The notes: generated by a model from the sequence alone, not told the origin. Positions 8,569 through 17,237 are shown, numbered from the stretch's first letter. The stretch: DNA of 64,000 nt from Exiguobacterium undae DSM 14481 (GCF_000620805.1 NZ_KK211187.1:405957-469956), one strand, 5' to 3'. Program-made: numbers and translations.

Positions 8569-9816
8569 GTGGACATTTTGCATATCGTAGGACAACAACG
8601 TCTTGAAGGGACCGTCATGATCAGTGGATCGAAGCAGAGTGCGATTCCGTGTCTCGCGGCAGCACTGCTGACCGACCAACAGGTCATCTTAGAGGGGGTG
8701 CCGGACATTGGCGATGTCGCGACGATGATCCAAATCATTGAGATGCTTGGAGCTGTCGTGACACGTCAAGGCGATATGGTGACGATTGACCCAAGTCATG
8801 TTGAGCCGATGCCGCTCACAGGTACGGATACACGGAAATTACGTGGATCGATTTATCTGATGAGTGTCCTCGCGGCACGATTCAAACAGGGAGTCGTCGG
8901 TCTGCCCGGTGGTTATGCCATCGGTCCTCGACCGATTGATTTACACATCAAGGCACTGGAGCGACTCGGTGTTTCGATGCGAAATGAACAAGGGGTTTAC
9001 TATATGCATGTCGAAGAGTTGAAGGGGAACCGAATTTATTTGGACCTTCCTTCCTTCGGTGCAACCATCAGTGCATTGCTCGTCGCCGTCATGGCGGAAG
9101 GGACAACTGTCATTGAAAACGCAGCATGTGATCCGGAAGTCATTGACGTCAGCACGATGTTGACGAACATGGGGGCGAGTGTCAAAGGTGCAGGGACCGA
9201 TGAGATTCGCATCAAAGGGATCAAGACGCTGCAAGGTTGCCGGCATACGTTGATTCCTGACCGGATGGAAGCGGGGACGTTCCTCGCCATGGGAGCCGTC
9301 CTCGGTCGGGTGACGGTTGATAATGTCATTCCACTTCATCTGGAGAGCATCATTCAAAAGCTCGAACGATTCGGGGCGAACATCGAAATCGCAGATGATG
9401 CGGTCACAGCCTCTGTCGACATGGCAAAACCGATTGATATTCGTGTGTTCCATTACGGCGGTTTTCCGAGTGATCTTCAACCGATCATCTCTGCTGTTTT
9501 GCTCAAACCGAAAGGCGCGAGTGTCGTCGTCGACAAATTGTATCCGCAACGTTTCCGGCATGTCCAGGAAATGCGGCGACTGAACGCACGGATTACGCAC
9601 GAAGATGCCTCTATCATCATTCGCGGCGGGGAAGACTTGCGTGGAACCGAAATCGAAGCACACGATCCGCGCGGCGCGGCGGCACTTGTCTTAAGCGGTA
9701 TGCTCGCTTCGGGGGAAACGCTGTTGCATCACGCGGAAGTGCTCGATCAGAGTTATGAACAGTTCGTTGAGAAGTTAAAAGGGCTTGGCGCCCTCGTATG
9801 GCGTGAAACGGTCTAA
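8569..9816 (+). CDS. MurA paralogue (MurZ/MurAB position) with the catalytic Cys replaced by Tyr
   Basis: UDP-N-acetylglucosamine 1-carboxyvinyltransferase family protein (415 residues). MurA adds enolpyruvate to UDP-GlcNAc, the first committed step of peptidoglycan synthesis. It matches the second MurA of Firmicutes by position (tal-murA-glpX). In the active-site loop, normally PGGC, it reads LPGGYAIGPRP, so the catalytic Cys is Tyr116 here. Asn23 of the SGAKN motif is Gln (SGSKQ). Lys22, Arg121 of the loop, the Asp in GFPSDLQ and the Arg in PQRFRHV are kept. The start GTG 8569 follows AGAAAGG. A canonical murA with PGGC begins at 63479. This copy may be fosfomycin-insensitive, have altered activity, or be regulatory. 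Confidence 0.92.
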   Translation: MDILHIVGQQRLEGTVMISGSKQSAIPCLAAALLTDQQVILEGVPDIGDVATMIQIIEMLGAVVTRQGDMVTIDPSHVEPMPLTGTDTRKLRGSIYLMSVLAARFKQGVVGLPGGYAIGPRPIDLHIKALERLGVSMRNEQGVYYMHVEELKGNRIYLDLPSFGATISALLVAVMAEGTTVIENAACDPEVIDVSTMLTNMGASVKGAGTDEIRIKGIKTLQGCRHTLIPDRMEAGTFLAMGAVLGRVTVDNVIPLHLESIIQKLERFGANIEIADDAVTASVDMAKPIDIRVFHYGGFPSDLQPIISAVLLKPKGASVVVDKLYPQRFRHVQEMRRLNARITHEDASIIIRGGEDLRGTEIEAHDPRGAAALVLSGMLASGETLLHHAEVLDQSYEQFVEKLKGLGALVWRETV

Positions 9817-9847
9817 GATTTTCAGCTAGGGAGAGGGGATTATACAC

Positions 9848-10813
9848 ATGGAAAGAAGTTTATCAATGGAACTCGTACGGGTGACGGAAGCGGCAGCACT
9901 TGCTTCGGCACGTTGGATGGGGAAGGGCTTGAAAAACGAGGCAGATGACGCGGCAACAAGCGCCATGCGTGATGTATTTGATACGATCCCGATGAAAGGA
10001 ACAGTCGTCATCGGCGAAGGCGAGATGGATGAAGCTCCGATGCTCTACATCGGTGAAAAACTGGGGAACGGATACGGACCACGTCTTGACGTCGCCGTTG
10101 ATCCGCTCGAAGGAACAAACATCGTTGCTAAAGGAACATGGGGAGCACTTGCCGTTCTCGCTGTAGCCGATGCCGGAGATTTGTTACATGCACCGGATAT
10201 GTACATGGATAAGATTGCCGTCGGACCGGAAGCAGCGGGCCACGTCAGTTTGGATGCGACGATCGAAGAAAACATCGCGGCAGTCGCCAAAGCGAAAAAT
10301 AAAGAGATCGAAGACGTCGTCGTCTCGATTCTCGACCGGGAACGTCACGAAGAAATCATTCAACGGATTCGCGCAACAGGGGCACGGATTCGTCTGATTG
10401 GAGACGGTGACGTCGCAGCAGCGATCAATACTGCTTTCCCGCATACCGGAATCGACATGTTGCTTGGTTCAGGTGGTGCGCCGGAGGGTGTTCTGGCGGC
10501 AGTTGCTTTAAAATGTCTCGGCGGAGAACTCCAAGGACGACTCTTGCCGGCAGATGACGCGGAAGTTGCGCGTTGCAAAAAAATGGGGATTGAAGATCCG
10601 TCGAAAATCCTCATGATGGATGATCTTGTTACGGGAGATGACTGTATCTTTGCCGCGACAGGTGTCACGGACAGCGAGTTGATGAAGGGTGTTCAGTTTA
10701 CGGCGCAAGGCGGTCAAACGCACTCTGTCGTCATGCGGGCGAAATCGGGAACGGTTCGTTTTGTCGAAGGGATTCACTCGTTCAAGAAAAAACCAAAGCT
10801 CGTTATTAAGTAA
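9848..10813 (+). CDS. glpX: Class II fructose-1,6-bisphosphatase
   Basis: Gluconeogenic phosphatase converting fructose 1,6-bisphosphate to fructose 6-phosphate, with divalent metal. It has 321 residues, normal for GlpX. Metal-binding motifs are [14 protein letters not shown] and [11 protein letters not shown]. The later segment DGDVAAAI and [12 protein letters not shown] fit the family. The ATG follows AGGGAGAGGGG. It follows the murA paralogue by 31 bases and probably shares its transcript. It sits with the aldolase and transaldolase, giving a compact sugar-phosphate block. Confidence 0.96.
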   Translation: MERSLSMELVRVTEAAALASARWMGKGLKNEADDAATSAMRDVFDTIPMKGTVVIGEGEMDEAPMLYIGEKLGNGYGPRLDVAVDPLEGTNIVAKGTWGALAVLAVADAGDLLHAPDMYMDKIAVGPEAAGHVSLDATIEENIAAVAKAKNKEIEDVVVSILDRERHEEIIQRIRATGARIRLIGDGDVAAAINTAFPHTGIDMLLGSGGAPEGVLAAVALKCLGGELQGRLLPADDAEVARCKKMGIEDPSKILMMDDLVTGDDCIFAATGVTDSELMKGVQFTAQGGQTHSVVMRAKSGTVRFVEGIHSFKKKPKLVIK

Positions 10814-10842
10814 TCGGCATTGCAAGCTTATCCAAAAGAACC

Positions 10843-10981
10843 TACGTTTTCTTCACCCGCTTTCCTCGGGCGAGACACAAGCCGCGTCTATTTGTCCAAA
10901 TGGACAAGTAGTCGGGTCTTGTTTGTCTCTGACAGCGCGGAACACCGCGCTTTTTCCCGTAGGAGTCGAGTGAAGAACGTA
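10843..10981. repeat. Structured intergenic element with nested hairpins
   Basis: About 140 bases in the 454-base gap after glpX fold into one closed unit. The outer stem pairs 10843-10856 (TACG...CTTCAC) with 10970-10981 (GTGAAGAACGTA). Inside are CCCG/CGGG, a long arm GAGACACAAG (10872) / CTTGTTTGTCTC (10918) capped by TTGTCC/GGACAA, and AGCGCGG (10934) / CCGCGCT (10945) followed by five T. Read on the minus strand it resembles, from memory, structured repeats scattered between genes in Bacillaceae (ACTCCTACGGGAAAAAGC... then ...CCCGAGGAAAGCGGG). I see no second copy in the window and no coding potential. Confidence 0.55.
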
Positions 10982-11046
10982 ATTCTTTTCGAAAAGGGAA
11001 TGCAGTTTGATGCTACATGCGAGTCATGATTCAAAAATGAATGAAG

Positions 11047-11096
11047 GGAGGTAGATTTTCGGTATTTAATCCGGAAGTCTGCCTCTTTTTTCTTTT
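11047..11096 (+). terminator. Terminator downstream of glpX
   Basis: A 15-base stem (GAGGTAGATTTTCGG with CCGGAAGTCTGCCTC, several G-U pairs) is followed by a T-rich tract. It probably ends the tal-murA-glpX transcript. Confidence 0.7.
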
Positions 11097-11200
11097 TGTA
11101 CAAGAAATAAGAGCATTTGTATGAGGTATCTCAATTAGTCATCATACTGTCGTGAATGAGCATAGAAATAGCCGATGGTCACGAGAATTGATTTTGGTGT

Positions 11201-11240
11201 GACTTATGAGTCAGGCTCTGATATCAGACTTATAAGAGTC
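11201..11240. other. Cluster of three adjacent short palindromes
   Basis: Within 40 bases lie GACTTATGAGTC (11201-11212), TCTGATATCAGA (11217-11228) and GACTTATAAGAGTC (11227-11240). They are just past the 3' end of the SDR gene. There is no T-run, so it is not an obvious terminator. The rest of 11097-11267 holds nothing I can name. Confidence 0.4.
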
Positions 11241-11267
11241 CACTCGCATGTAAATGACAAAACTGTA

Positions 11268-12041
11268 TTAAAGACTGTGTGTTGGAGCTTGCAACTGGTG
11301 TGTCATCTGGACGAGTTTTCGGCGTGAGAGGAAACGGGTCATGAAAACGTAGATGGCGTTACTTCGACCCGGGATGACAAGCGTTTTTCCCTTCATGTAT
11401 CCGGTGAAGGAAAGTTGAGCAGTTGTCTTGGCATCCATGATACCTGGACGTTTAAATAATCCGGACGTCGCAAGATCCGCTGTTTTAGCGAAATCAGTAT
11501 GGGTGGCTCCCGGGCAAACGGCCGTCACCTGAATATTGTACGGGGCGAGCTCGTCCGCCAATGCTTCCGAAAAACTGAGAACATAAGCTTTTGTCGCATA
11601 ATACACGCTCATGAAAGGACCGCCATGAAAAGAGGAGGTCGATGCAATCTGAACGATCCGTCCGCCGCCTTGTAGTTGCATCCGACGGGAAAAAGCTTTC
11701 GTCAAATACGTCAGCGCCCGGATGTTGACGTCAATCATGTTCAATTCGCGTGATACATCCGTTTCGATAAATTCACCATACAGACCAAAACCGGCGTTGT
11801 TGATCAAAACATCAACGCGAGTGTGTTCTGTCGCACGTAATAAGGCTTTGATTTGAACCGTTTGACCGATATCATACGGGAGAACGACCGCTGAACCACC
11901 CCGTTGTTCGACAAAGTGTTTCGTCTCAAAAAGCTGTTCGACGTTTCGTCCGACGAGTAACAGATGATGTCCTTGTTCGCCGTGCAGATAAGCAAGTTCC
12001 CGTCCGATTCCGGCGGAAGCGCCTGTGATCAATACGTTCAT
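11268..12041 (-). CDS. Short-chain dehydrogenase/reductase (SDR) family oxidoreductase
   Basis: A classical SDR of about 257 residues with a Rossmann fold. The cofactor motif TGASAGIG is at residues 6-13, NNAG follows in the middle, and the catalytic Ser plus YYATK supplies the Tyr-x-x-x-Lys pair. The start at 12041 follows AAAAGGAGG by 7 bases. The open frame runs further upstream into the NlpC gene in another frame, which is a shadow. The substrate is not predictable; related proteins reduce short carbonyl compounds. It is separated from the upstream NlpC/P60 gene by a terminator, so it may rely on read-through or a promoter I cannot see. Confidence 0.9.
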   Translation of the reverse strand: MNVLITGASAGIGRELAYLHGEQGHHLLLVGRNVEQLFETKHFVEQRGGSAVVLPYDIGQTVQIKALLRATEHTRVDVLINNAGFGLYGEFIETDVSRELNMIDVNIRALTYLTKAFSRRMQLQGGGRIVQIASTSSFHGGPFMSVYYATKAYVLSFSEALADELAPYNIQVTAVCPGATHTDFAKTADLATSGLFKRPGIMDAKTTAQLSFTGYMKGKTLVIPGRSNAIYVFMTRFLSRRKLVQMTHQLQAPTHSL

Positions 12042-12070
12042 GATAAGTCCTCCTTTTAATAATAGGGTAG

Positions 12071-12104
12071 AAAAAAAGCGATCGAGCCGATGCTCAACCG
12101 CTTG
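12071..12104 (-). terminator. Terminator of the NlpC/P60 gene
   Basis: On the minus strand AAGCGGTTGAGC pairs with GCTCGATCGCTT (one internal mismatch block) and is followed by seven T. Confidence 0.85.
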
Positions 12105-12114
12105 TTCATTTGAA

Positions 12115-12798
12115 TTATAGATATGAACCCGCGCCGACAAGGCGTGAACCCCAGTATCCTGATTTAAAGCTTGAGTACTTAACGCCACCCGTTTCCGAGT
12201 TGACCATGCTTGTTTTGCTTGTCGCCATACCGACGTGTTGAATGCCGCTACCGTGTGAGAAGAAAACAAGATCTCCCGGTTGAACGCTAGATACGCTGAC
12301 TTTTTTAGAAGATGCGTATTGTGAAGAAGACGTACGTGGCAATGTTTTGCCTGCTGCTTTTTTGTAAACGTAGCTTGTGAAACCAGAGCAGTCAAATCCA
12401 CGAGTTGTCGTTCCGCCCCATACGTAAGGAGTTCCTTTGTGTTTAGCGGCTTCGCTTAGAAGACGTGTACGTGTTGAAGATGAAGTTGTTGATTTTTTAG
12501 CCGTTGAAGTAGAAGACTTGTATGTTTTCGTATATTGCGAGAAGACATAACGTGTTTTTCCGCCGTACGAAATTTTAGTCCAGCTGCCTGATTTACCTTT
12601 GTATGTAAATGTTTGGCCTGCGTTTACTTTACCGACGATGCCTGCTTTTGTAGAAGGAGCCGTACGAACACGTAATCCGTTATCTGTGATCTTAACTTTC
12701 GTGACTGTAGCTGCTGCTTCAACCTTATCTGTTCCCACTGATGCAAATCCTGAAACCACTAATGCTGCTGTCGCGACCGATGCTAGAAAACGTTTCAT
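12115..12798 (-). CDS. Secreted SH3b-NlpC/P60 cell-wall endopeptidase
   Basis: A 227-residue exported peptidoglycan hydrolase of the D,L-endopeptidase type. A Sec signal peptide spans residues 1-30 (MKRF, a hydrophobic core, then VEAAA). A bacterial SH3 domain follows at about 32-92 (LRVRTAPSTKAGIVG), then a Ser/Thr-rich linker at 93-112 and an NlpC/P60 domain at 113-227. The catalytic Cys137 is in FDCSGF and His188 in QHVGMA. ATG 12798 is chosen because GGAGG lies 9 bases upstream; the open frame begins slightly earlier. It likely cleaves stem peptides during growth or separation. It is divergent from rho. Confidence 0.95.
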   Translation of the reverse strand: MKRFLASVATAALVVSGFASVGTDKVEAAATVTKVKITDNGLRVRTAPSTKAGIVGKVNAGQTFTYKGKSGSWTKISYGGKTRYVFSQYTKTYKSSTSTAKKSTTSSSTRTRLLSEAAKHKGTPYVWGGTTTRGFDCSGFTSYVYKKAAGKTLPRTSSSQYASSKKVSVSSVQPGDLVFFSHGSGIQHVGMATSKTSMVNSETGGVKYSSFKSGYWGSRLVGAGSYL

Positions 12799-13160
12799 AT
12801 GTGAAATCCTCCATGTCATTTTAAAGTAGTTTGAAAACCGGGTTATATGATCAATCTCATTAAGTGTTTGTTTAGGCAGTGTGTCTTACAACTGTGTAAG
12901 TTTTTCTCTGCACGATTATCTTAGCACGCCGATACATGAAAACGTTTTTTCAGTTCCGCTACAAAACATGACGTTTTTGTAACATAATTGCAATAATATA
13001 CTCGAATATTACAAAGAAGAAATTCCCATTCGTTAAATCACGACGAAAGAGGCGGAAATGTGATACCTTTAATGCACGACAAAAAGTATGAAGCAACAAC
13101 TGTTAAAATGAACATCGCGCCCTTTGCTACTGAATTTATACGAAGAATAGGTGAATGCAT
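12799..13160. other. Divergent intergenic region between the NlpC/P60 gene and rho
   Basis: 362 bases without a gene. It must carry both promoters. For rho, TGTTAAAAT around 13099-13107 looks like an extended -10, with no clear -35. A short dyad CTTACAACTGTGTAAG lies near 12884. A pair TGTAAC-N5-TGCAAT at about 12978-12994 weakly resembles a WalR site but points toward rho. No small gene is seen. Confidence 0.4.
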
Positions 13161-14525
13161 ATGCCAACTGAGAAAACTGACAAACCAGAACGTTCCTATA
13201 CACTGGCTCAACTGAGCAACCTGACATTAAAAGACTTATATGAGATTGCAAAAACAAAAAACGTCCCACAATACCGAGAGGCCCGCAAGCGTGAACTGAT
13301 GTTCAAGATTTTAAAAGCGCAGGCTGAGTCAACCGGTCTGTATTTCCTCGAAGGGGTATTAGAAGTGATCCCCGGCAACCCACAGATGCAAAATGACGGC
13401 GGCTTCGGCTTCCTTCGTCCTATCAACTATTCGCAATCCTCTGAAGATATCTACATTGCTGCTTCGCAAATCCGCCGATTCAACCTTCGTAATGGAGACG
13501 TCGTGACCGGAAAGGTCCGACCGCCAAAAGAGAATGAACGGTTCCAAGGTTTATTAAGTGTGGAAGCAGTCAACGGGGAAGCGCCGGATACGGCCCGAAA
13601 TCGTCTGTTTTTCCCGGCATTGACACCGATTTATCCGGATCGTTTGATGCGGCTCGAAACAGAACCGCGCCATCTGTCGGTTCGTGTGATGGATATGATT
13701 GCACCGGTTGGCTTCGGACAACGGGGATTGATCGTCGCACCGCCTAAAGCGGGTAAGACATCTCTATTAAAAGAAATCGCAAATTCGATTCAAGTGAATC
13801 ACCCGGATGTCGAATTGATCATTCTATTGATTGATGAGCGCCCGGAAGAAGTGACGGACATCGAACGGTCTGTTCCGGGAGCCGATGTCGTCAGTTCAAC
13901 ATTTGACGAAACACCGGATAACCACGTACGGATTTCCGAACTCGTTTTGGAACGGGCGATGCGTCTCGTCGAGCATAAAAAAGATGTGGTCATCTTGATG
14001 GATTCGATTACACGTCTGACCCGTGCTTACAACTTAACGGTTCCGCAAAGCGGACGAACGTTGTCCGGGGGGATTGATCCGGCCGCCTTCCATAAACCCA
14101 AACGCTTTTTCGGTGCTGCCCGGAACATCGAACACGGTGGCAGCCTGACGATCCTTGCTACTGCCCTCGTCGAGACCGGCTCGCGGATGGATGACGTCAT
14201 CTATGAAGAGTTTAAAGGGACCGGCAACATGGAGCTCCATCTCGACCGGAAGTTATCCGAACGCCGGATCTTCCCGGCCATCGACATCCGGAAATCCGGA
14301 ACACGGAAAGAAGAGTTGTTGTTACCGCAAGATCAGCTGGATGCCTTGTGGACGATCCGCCGGACGATGAACGAGTCCAATGAGTTTGTAGACAGCTTCT
14401 TACGCAAGATTCGTGACACAAAAAACAATGAAGAATTTTTTGTGGAACTGAACAAAGAAAAGAAGAAGCCCGTCCGACGCGCACCTGTCAAACCCCGTGT
14501 GACGAAAACAGACACAACGACTTGA
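13161..14525 (+). CDS. rho: Transcription termination factor Rho
   Basis: Hexameric RNA helicase that ends transcription on untranslated RNA. The order is an N-terminal Rho domain ([15 protein letters not shown]), the RNA-binding cold-shock-like domain (GGFGFLRP), then the ATPase core with Walker [14 protein letters not shown] and Walker [12 protein letters not shown]. The length is about 454 residues, longer than B. subtilis Rho mainly through a basic C-terminal tail ([12 protein letters not shown]). ATG 13161 is chosen over 13155, because AGGTG lies 7 bases before the former and only 1 base before the latter. rho precedes rpmE as in other Bacillales. Confidence 0.97.
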   Translation: MPTEKTDKPERSYTLAQLSNLTLKDLYEIAKTKNVPQYREARKRELMFKILKAQAESTGLYFLEGVLEVIPGNPQMQNDGGFGFLRPINYSQSSEDIYIAASQIRRFNLRNGDVVTGKVRPPKENERFQGLLSVEAVNGEAPDTARNRLFFPALTPIYPDRLMRLETEPRHLSVRVMDMIAPVGFGQRGLIVAPPKAGKTSLLKEIANSIQVNHPDVELIILLIDERPEEVTDIERSVPGADVVSSTFDETPDNHVRISELVLERAMRLVEHKKDVVILMDSITRLTRAYNLTVPQSGRTLSGGIDPAAFHKPKRFFGAARNIEHGGSLTILATALVETGSRMDDVIYEEFKGTGNMELHLDRKLSERRIFPAIDIRKSGTRKEELLLPQDQLDALWTIRRTMNESNEFVDSFLRKIRDTKNNEEFFVELNKEKKKPVRRAPVKPRVTKTDTTT

Positions 14526-14579
14526 AAATAGGTATTGCGGGTCATCAAAAAATCGTTTAGTATAGGAAGGTAACTTACT

Positions 14580-14600
14580 CTGGCTCAGCAAATGAACCAG
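14580..14600 (+). promoter_or_regulatory. Hairpin in the rpmE leader
   Basis: CTGG-c-TCA loops back onto TGA-a-CCAG about 20 bases before the start codon, just ahead of the GGAAGGAGAG ribosome site. L31 mRNAs in Firmicutes are known to carry autoregulatory leaders. Whether this is one is not decidable by eye. Confidence 0.3.
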
Positions 14601-14622
14601 GGCGGAAGGAGAGAAAACAACC

Positions 14623-14868
14623 ATGAAACAAGGAATTCACCCAAACTACAACAAAGTTGTATTTATGGATTCAACTACTGAGTACAAATTCTTGACTGGT
14701 TCTACACGTTCTTCGAACGAGACAATCACTTGGGAAGATGGAAACGAGTACCCACTCATCCGCGTGGATGTGTCTTCGGACTCGCACCCATTCTACACTG
14801 GTCGTCAAAAGTTCAACGCTGCAGACGGTCGTGTCGATCGCTTCAACAAAAAATACGGCCGCAAGTAA
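14623..14868 (+). CDS. rpmE2: 50S ribosomal protein L31, type B (zinc-free)
   Basis: An 81-residue large-subunit protein. It is the type B form: it has no cysteine at all, whereas zinc-binding type A L31 carries a CxxC pair. The core [14 protein letters not shown] and DRFNKKYG are diagnostic. In B. subtilis the gene at the rho-tdk position is the zinc form and the zinc-free paralogue (ytiA) is elsewhere, induced on zinc starvation. Here the zinc-free form holds the housekeeping position. A strong ribosome site and a terminator frame the gene. Confidence 0.97.
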   Translation: MKQGIHPNYNKVVFMDSTTEYKFLTGSTRSSNETITWEDGNEYPLIRVDVSSDSHPFYTGRQKFNAADGRVDRFNKKYGRK

Positions 14869-14886
14869 TTGCGACTTCTGTATTAA

Positions 14887-14925
14887 AAAACAGCCTGTCT
14901 CCATCACTGGAGCAGGCTGTTTTTG
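14887..14925. terminator. Bidirectional terminator shared by rpmE and the dedA-like gene
   Basis: AAACAGCCTG/CAGGCTGTTT with inner CTCC/GGAG and a T-run on the plus strand. The last codons and stop of the convergent DedA gene lie inside the stem. Confidence 0.9.
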
Positions 14926-15554
14926 TATAAACTGAACTGGGCACGATAGGTGAGATAGGTTTTAAGCACAAACGACAGACCGATCGCTCCAGCCGCTCCG
15001 ACGAGGTACGGCAGCATATCCGGATTGTCCGCAAAGTGTTGAAACAGCAGACTGAAGGAAAAATGACGTCCGAGAAAATAACCCGCTCCTAAAAAGATAC
15101 TGATCCAGATCAAGGCACCGGTATAGGCATACGTGACGAAGATCCGAAACGGCATTTTTGAGACACCGGCAAAAAACGCAGAGAGCTGACGGAGTCCGGG
15201 TATGTAGTAACCGATGATCAAAACCGTTTTCCCGTAACGTAAAAATCCGACCTCCGCTTGAAAGATATGTTTTTCGGAAATCCGTAACTTCGGAGCCACA
15301 CGATGCAGCAAGGGCATCCCGAGTTTCAGACCCAGCACATAGCTGATCGTCATCCCGATGCAACTGCCGGCATACGCCGCCAGAATCGTTCCGATCAGTG
15401 GTAAATCACCGTGATGCATCCAAAATCCTGACATGACGAGTAACGTTTCGTCAGGAATCGGTAAACCGACGATTCCGCCGGCTAACAGAATGGCGAGACC
15501 GAATGCTCCATATTGGTGGAGAACTTCATGTAGTATGTGATGAATCGGAGTCAC
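14904..15554 (-). CDS. DedA family membrane protein
   Basis: A polytopic inner-membrane protein of about 216 residues with the DedA/VTT (SNARE-associated) domain. This family includes flippases for undecaprenyl phosphate and phosphatidylethanolamine. Features are the re-entrant motif GGIVGLPIPDETLLVMSG, the basic loop RYGKTVLIIGYYIPGLRQ and four to five hydrophobic helices. The start is uncertain: GTG 15554 sits only 3 bases after GAAGG, while the better-spaced AAGGTGA would place the start at an ATT three codons later. The specific substrate is unknown. It is convergent with rpmE. Confidence 0.9.
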   Translation of the reverse strand: MTPIHHILHEVLHQYGAFGLAILLAGGIVGLPIPDETLLVMSGFWMHHGDLPLIGTILAAYAGSCIGMTISYVLGLKLGMPLLHRVAPKLRISEKHIFQAEVGFLRYGKTVLIIGYYIPGLRQLSAFFAGVSKMPFRIFVTYAYTGALIWISIFLGAGYFLGRHFSFSLLFQHFADNPDMLPYLVGAAGAIGLSFVLKTYLTYRAQFSLYKNSLLQ

Positions 15555-15732
15555 CTTCCTTCAAAGAAACTTCTTCCTTAGTGTACAGGAAATAGATACC
15601 AGTTGAAATGAGGAGATGAAGATTTAGGGGAATACTGAGGAGTTTTCGATTTTGAGAAGTCAACTCTTTTTCTCAATTTAGATTCGGGCTATACTCGTTA
15701 AAGTGACTAATTTTAGAGGACGGTGTTTTACG

Positions 15733-16353
15733 ATGATGCATGTGATCAATCAGTATGGTTGGATCGAAGTGATTTGCGGAAGCATGTTTTCGGGCAAATC
15801 CGAAGAGCTGATCCGTCGTGTTCGACGGGCACAGTACGGAAAATTACCGGTGCAAGTGTTCAAGCCGGCGATTGACGACCGTTACCATGAAGAACATGTC
15901 GTGTCGCACGTCGGAAATTCCGTCATTGCGATTCCGATGGCGACGAGCCGCGACGTCTATGCGGCAGTAGCAGAAGAGACACAGGTCGTCGCAATTGATG
16001 AAGTTCAATTTTTTGACGATGAAATCGTCGCGGTCATCGAGGCACTGGCGCAAGATGGCAAACGCGTGATTTGTGCGGGGCTCGATCAGGATTTCCGGGC
16101 AGAACCATTTGGAAAGATGCCTGAATTATTGGCACGTGCCGAGTTCGTGACGAAATTACAGGCGATTTGTTTATCGTGTGGCGATCCGGCTTCCCGGACA
16201 CAACGCTTGATTAACGGCCAACCGGCCAACTACAATGATCCAATCATTTTGGTGGGAGCTTCTGAATCTTATGAACCACGTTGCCGTCACTGCCATCAAG
16301 TACCAGGCAAACCGCAACCGTTGCAGGAATGGAAAAAACAACAGCAGAATTAA
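15733..16353 (+). CDS. tdk: Thymidine kinase
   Basis: Salvage kinase phosphorylating thymidine to dTMP with ATP, type II tetrameric form, 206 residues. The P-loop [11 protein letters not shown] is near the N-terminus, the DEVQFF acidic motif follows, and zinc is held by CLSCGDP and CRHCH. I chose ATG 15733 over the earlier in-frame start at 15703 by homology to B. subtilis Tdk and the AGAGGA site upstream. It lies between rpmE/dedA and prfA; in B. subtilis tdk directly precedes prfA, while here about 25 kb of other genes intervene. Confidence 0.97.
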   Translation: MMHVINQYGWIEVICGSMFSGKSEELIRRVRRAQYGKLPVQVFKPAIDDRYHEEHVVSHVGNSVIAIPMATSRDVYAAVAEETQVVAIDEVQFFDDEIVAVIEALAQDGKRVICAGLDQDFRAEPFGKMPELLARAEFVTKLQAICLSCGDPASRTQRLINGQPANYNDPIILVGASESYEPRCRHCHQVPGKPQPLQEWKKQQQN

Positions 16354-16365
16354 GAGTACAATATG

Positions 16366-16418
16366 AAAAAGCGAACGACTCTCCGGCCTCAGGGCTTGAA
16401 ATCGTTCGCTTTTTTTTA
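16366..16418. terminator. Bidirectional terminator between tdk and the esterase
   Basis: AAAAGCGAACGA and TCGTTCGCTTTT form a perfect stem around a loop of about 20 bases, followed by eight T on the plus strand and an A-run on the other side. Confidence 0.9.
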
Positions 16419-16421
16419 ATA

Positions 16422-17183
16422 TCAACCGGTCCGTGTCAACTGACTGTACTGCTCGACGAAATAAGCCGTTTCGCGGACAATCGTCTCTTGGTCATGATCG
16501 AGTGTCGCGACATGATAGGAATCGAGCAGACAATAACTGCGTTTATCCGTCGAACCAATCGTCCGGTGCAGGTAATCCGAACAGGTTGGCGGAACGACAT
16601 GATCCTCGGCAGAATATAAAATAAGCGTCGGAATTTGAATGGCGGGAAGGGTTGGGATGGTGTCGCGAATCAAGCGTAAAAGTTCGGACGCAGCGACTGC
16701 CGGCACGACATCATAGATAATTTCAAAAGCGGTTTGCTTGATATCGGGTGGGCTTTCCGGCAGATAAACCGGACAATCCGTAAACGATAACGCTTCGTAA
16801 GCGGGGACGGATAAAGCAGCATTGATTGTGATGATCCCTGCGACCGGCAGACCTTCGGCAGCGAGTGCCAGTGCGAGCGTCGCACCCATCGATTGACCGA
16901 CGATGAAGATCGATTCACACTGGCGGGACAGTTGAGCAAAGCCCGCGCGGACACTCTGTTTCCAATCTTCGGCCGTCGCCGTTTCGAAGTCACGTACATC
17001 TGTCCCGTGACCATGCAGACGGGGGGCGTAGACGGAAAAACCGTGTTCTGCGAAGCGTTCTCCTACAGCCCGAACACTTTGTGGCGTCGCATTAAAGCCG
17101 TGACACAGCAAAATACCGACTGATCCACGTTCCAAGAAAAAGGCTTCGGCGCCCGGTAAAACAGGATAACTCATACTCATCAT
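16422..17183 (-). CDS. Alpha/beta-hydrolase, carboxylesterase (Est30-like), under a SAM riboswitch
   Basis: A cytoplasmic serine hydrolase of 253 residues, resembling the Est30/monoacylglycerol-lipase group. The oxyanion motif LLCHGF is at 25-30, the nucleophile Ser98 in GQSMG, Asp194 in YSAEDHVV and His224 in SYHVATLD. ATG 17183 is chosen because GGAGG lies 5 bases upstream; the open frame to 17333 runs through the riboswitch. The leader is an S-box aptamer plus terminator, so the gene should be switched on when SAM is low. That suggests a role in methionine or sulfur scavenging, for example on an ester or thioester, but the substrate is inferred only from regulation. Confidence 0.93.
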   Translation of the reverse strand: MMSMSYPVLPGAEAFFLERGSVGILLCHGFNATPQSVRAVGERFAEHGFSVYAPRLHGHGTDVRDFETATAEDWKQSVRAGFAQLSRQCESIFIVGQSMGATLALALAAEGLPVAGIITINAALSVPAYEALSFTDCPVYLPESPPDIKQTAFEIIYDVVPAVAASELLRLIRDTIPTLPAIQIPTLILYSAEDHVVPPTCSDYLHRTIGSTDKRSYCLLDSYHVATLDHDQETIVRETAYFVEQYSQLTRTG

Positions 17184-17203
17184 CTCATCCTCCATTTCAA
17201 AAT

Positions 17204-17237
17204 AAAAACCCGTTTGGCTTTGGACGGCAAACGAGTT
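17204..17237 (-). terminator. Riboswitch-controlled terminator before the esterase
   Basis: On the minus strand AAACTCGTTTG pairs with CAAACGGGTTT (one G-U pair) and is followed by five T, 20 bases before the esterase start. It is the expression platform of the S-box at 17246-17344. Confidence 0.85.

Noticed and set aside
12042-12401. N-terminal extension of the SDR reading frame.
   Set aside because: It runs into the NlpC gene in a different frame and across a terminator; the SDR start at 12041 has a strong ribosome site.
12978-12994. A WalR site upstream of the NlpC/P60 gene.
   Set aside because: One of the two repeats has a mismatch and the orientation faces rho.
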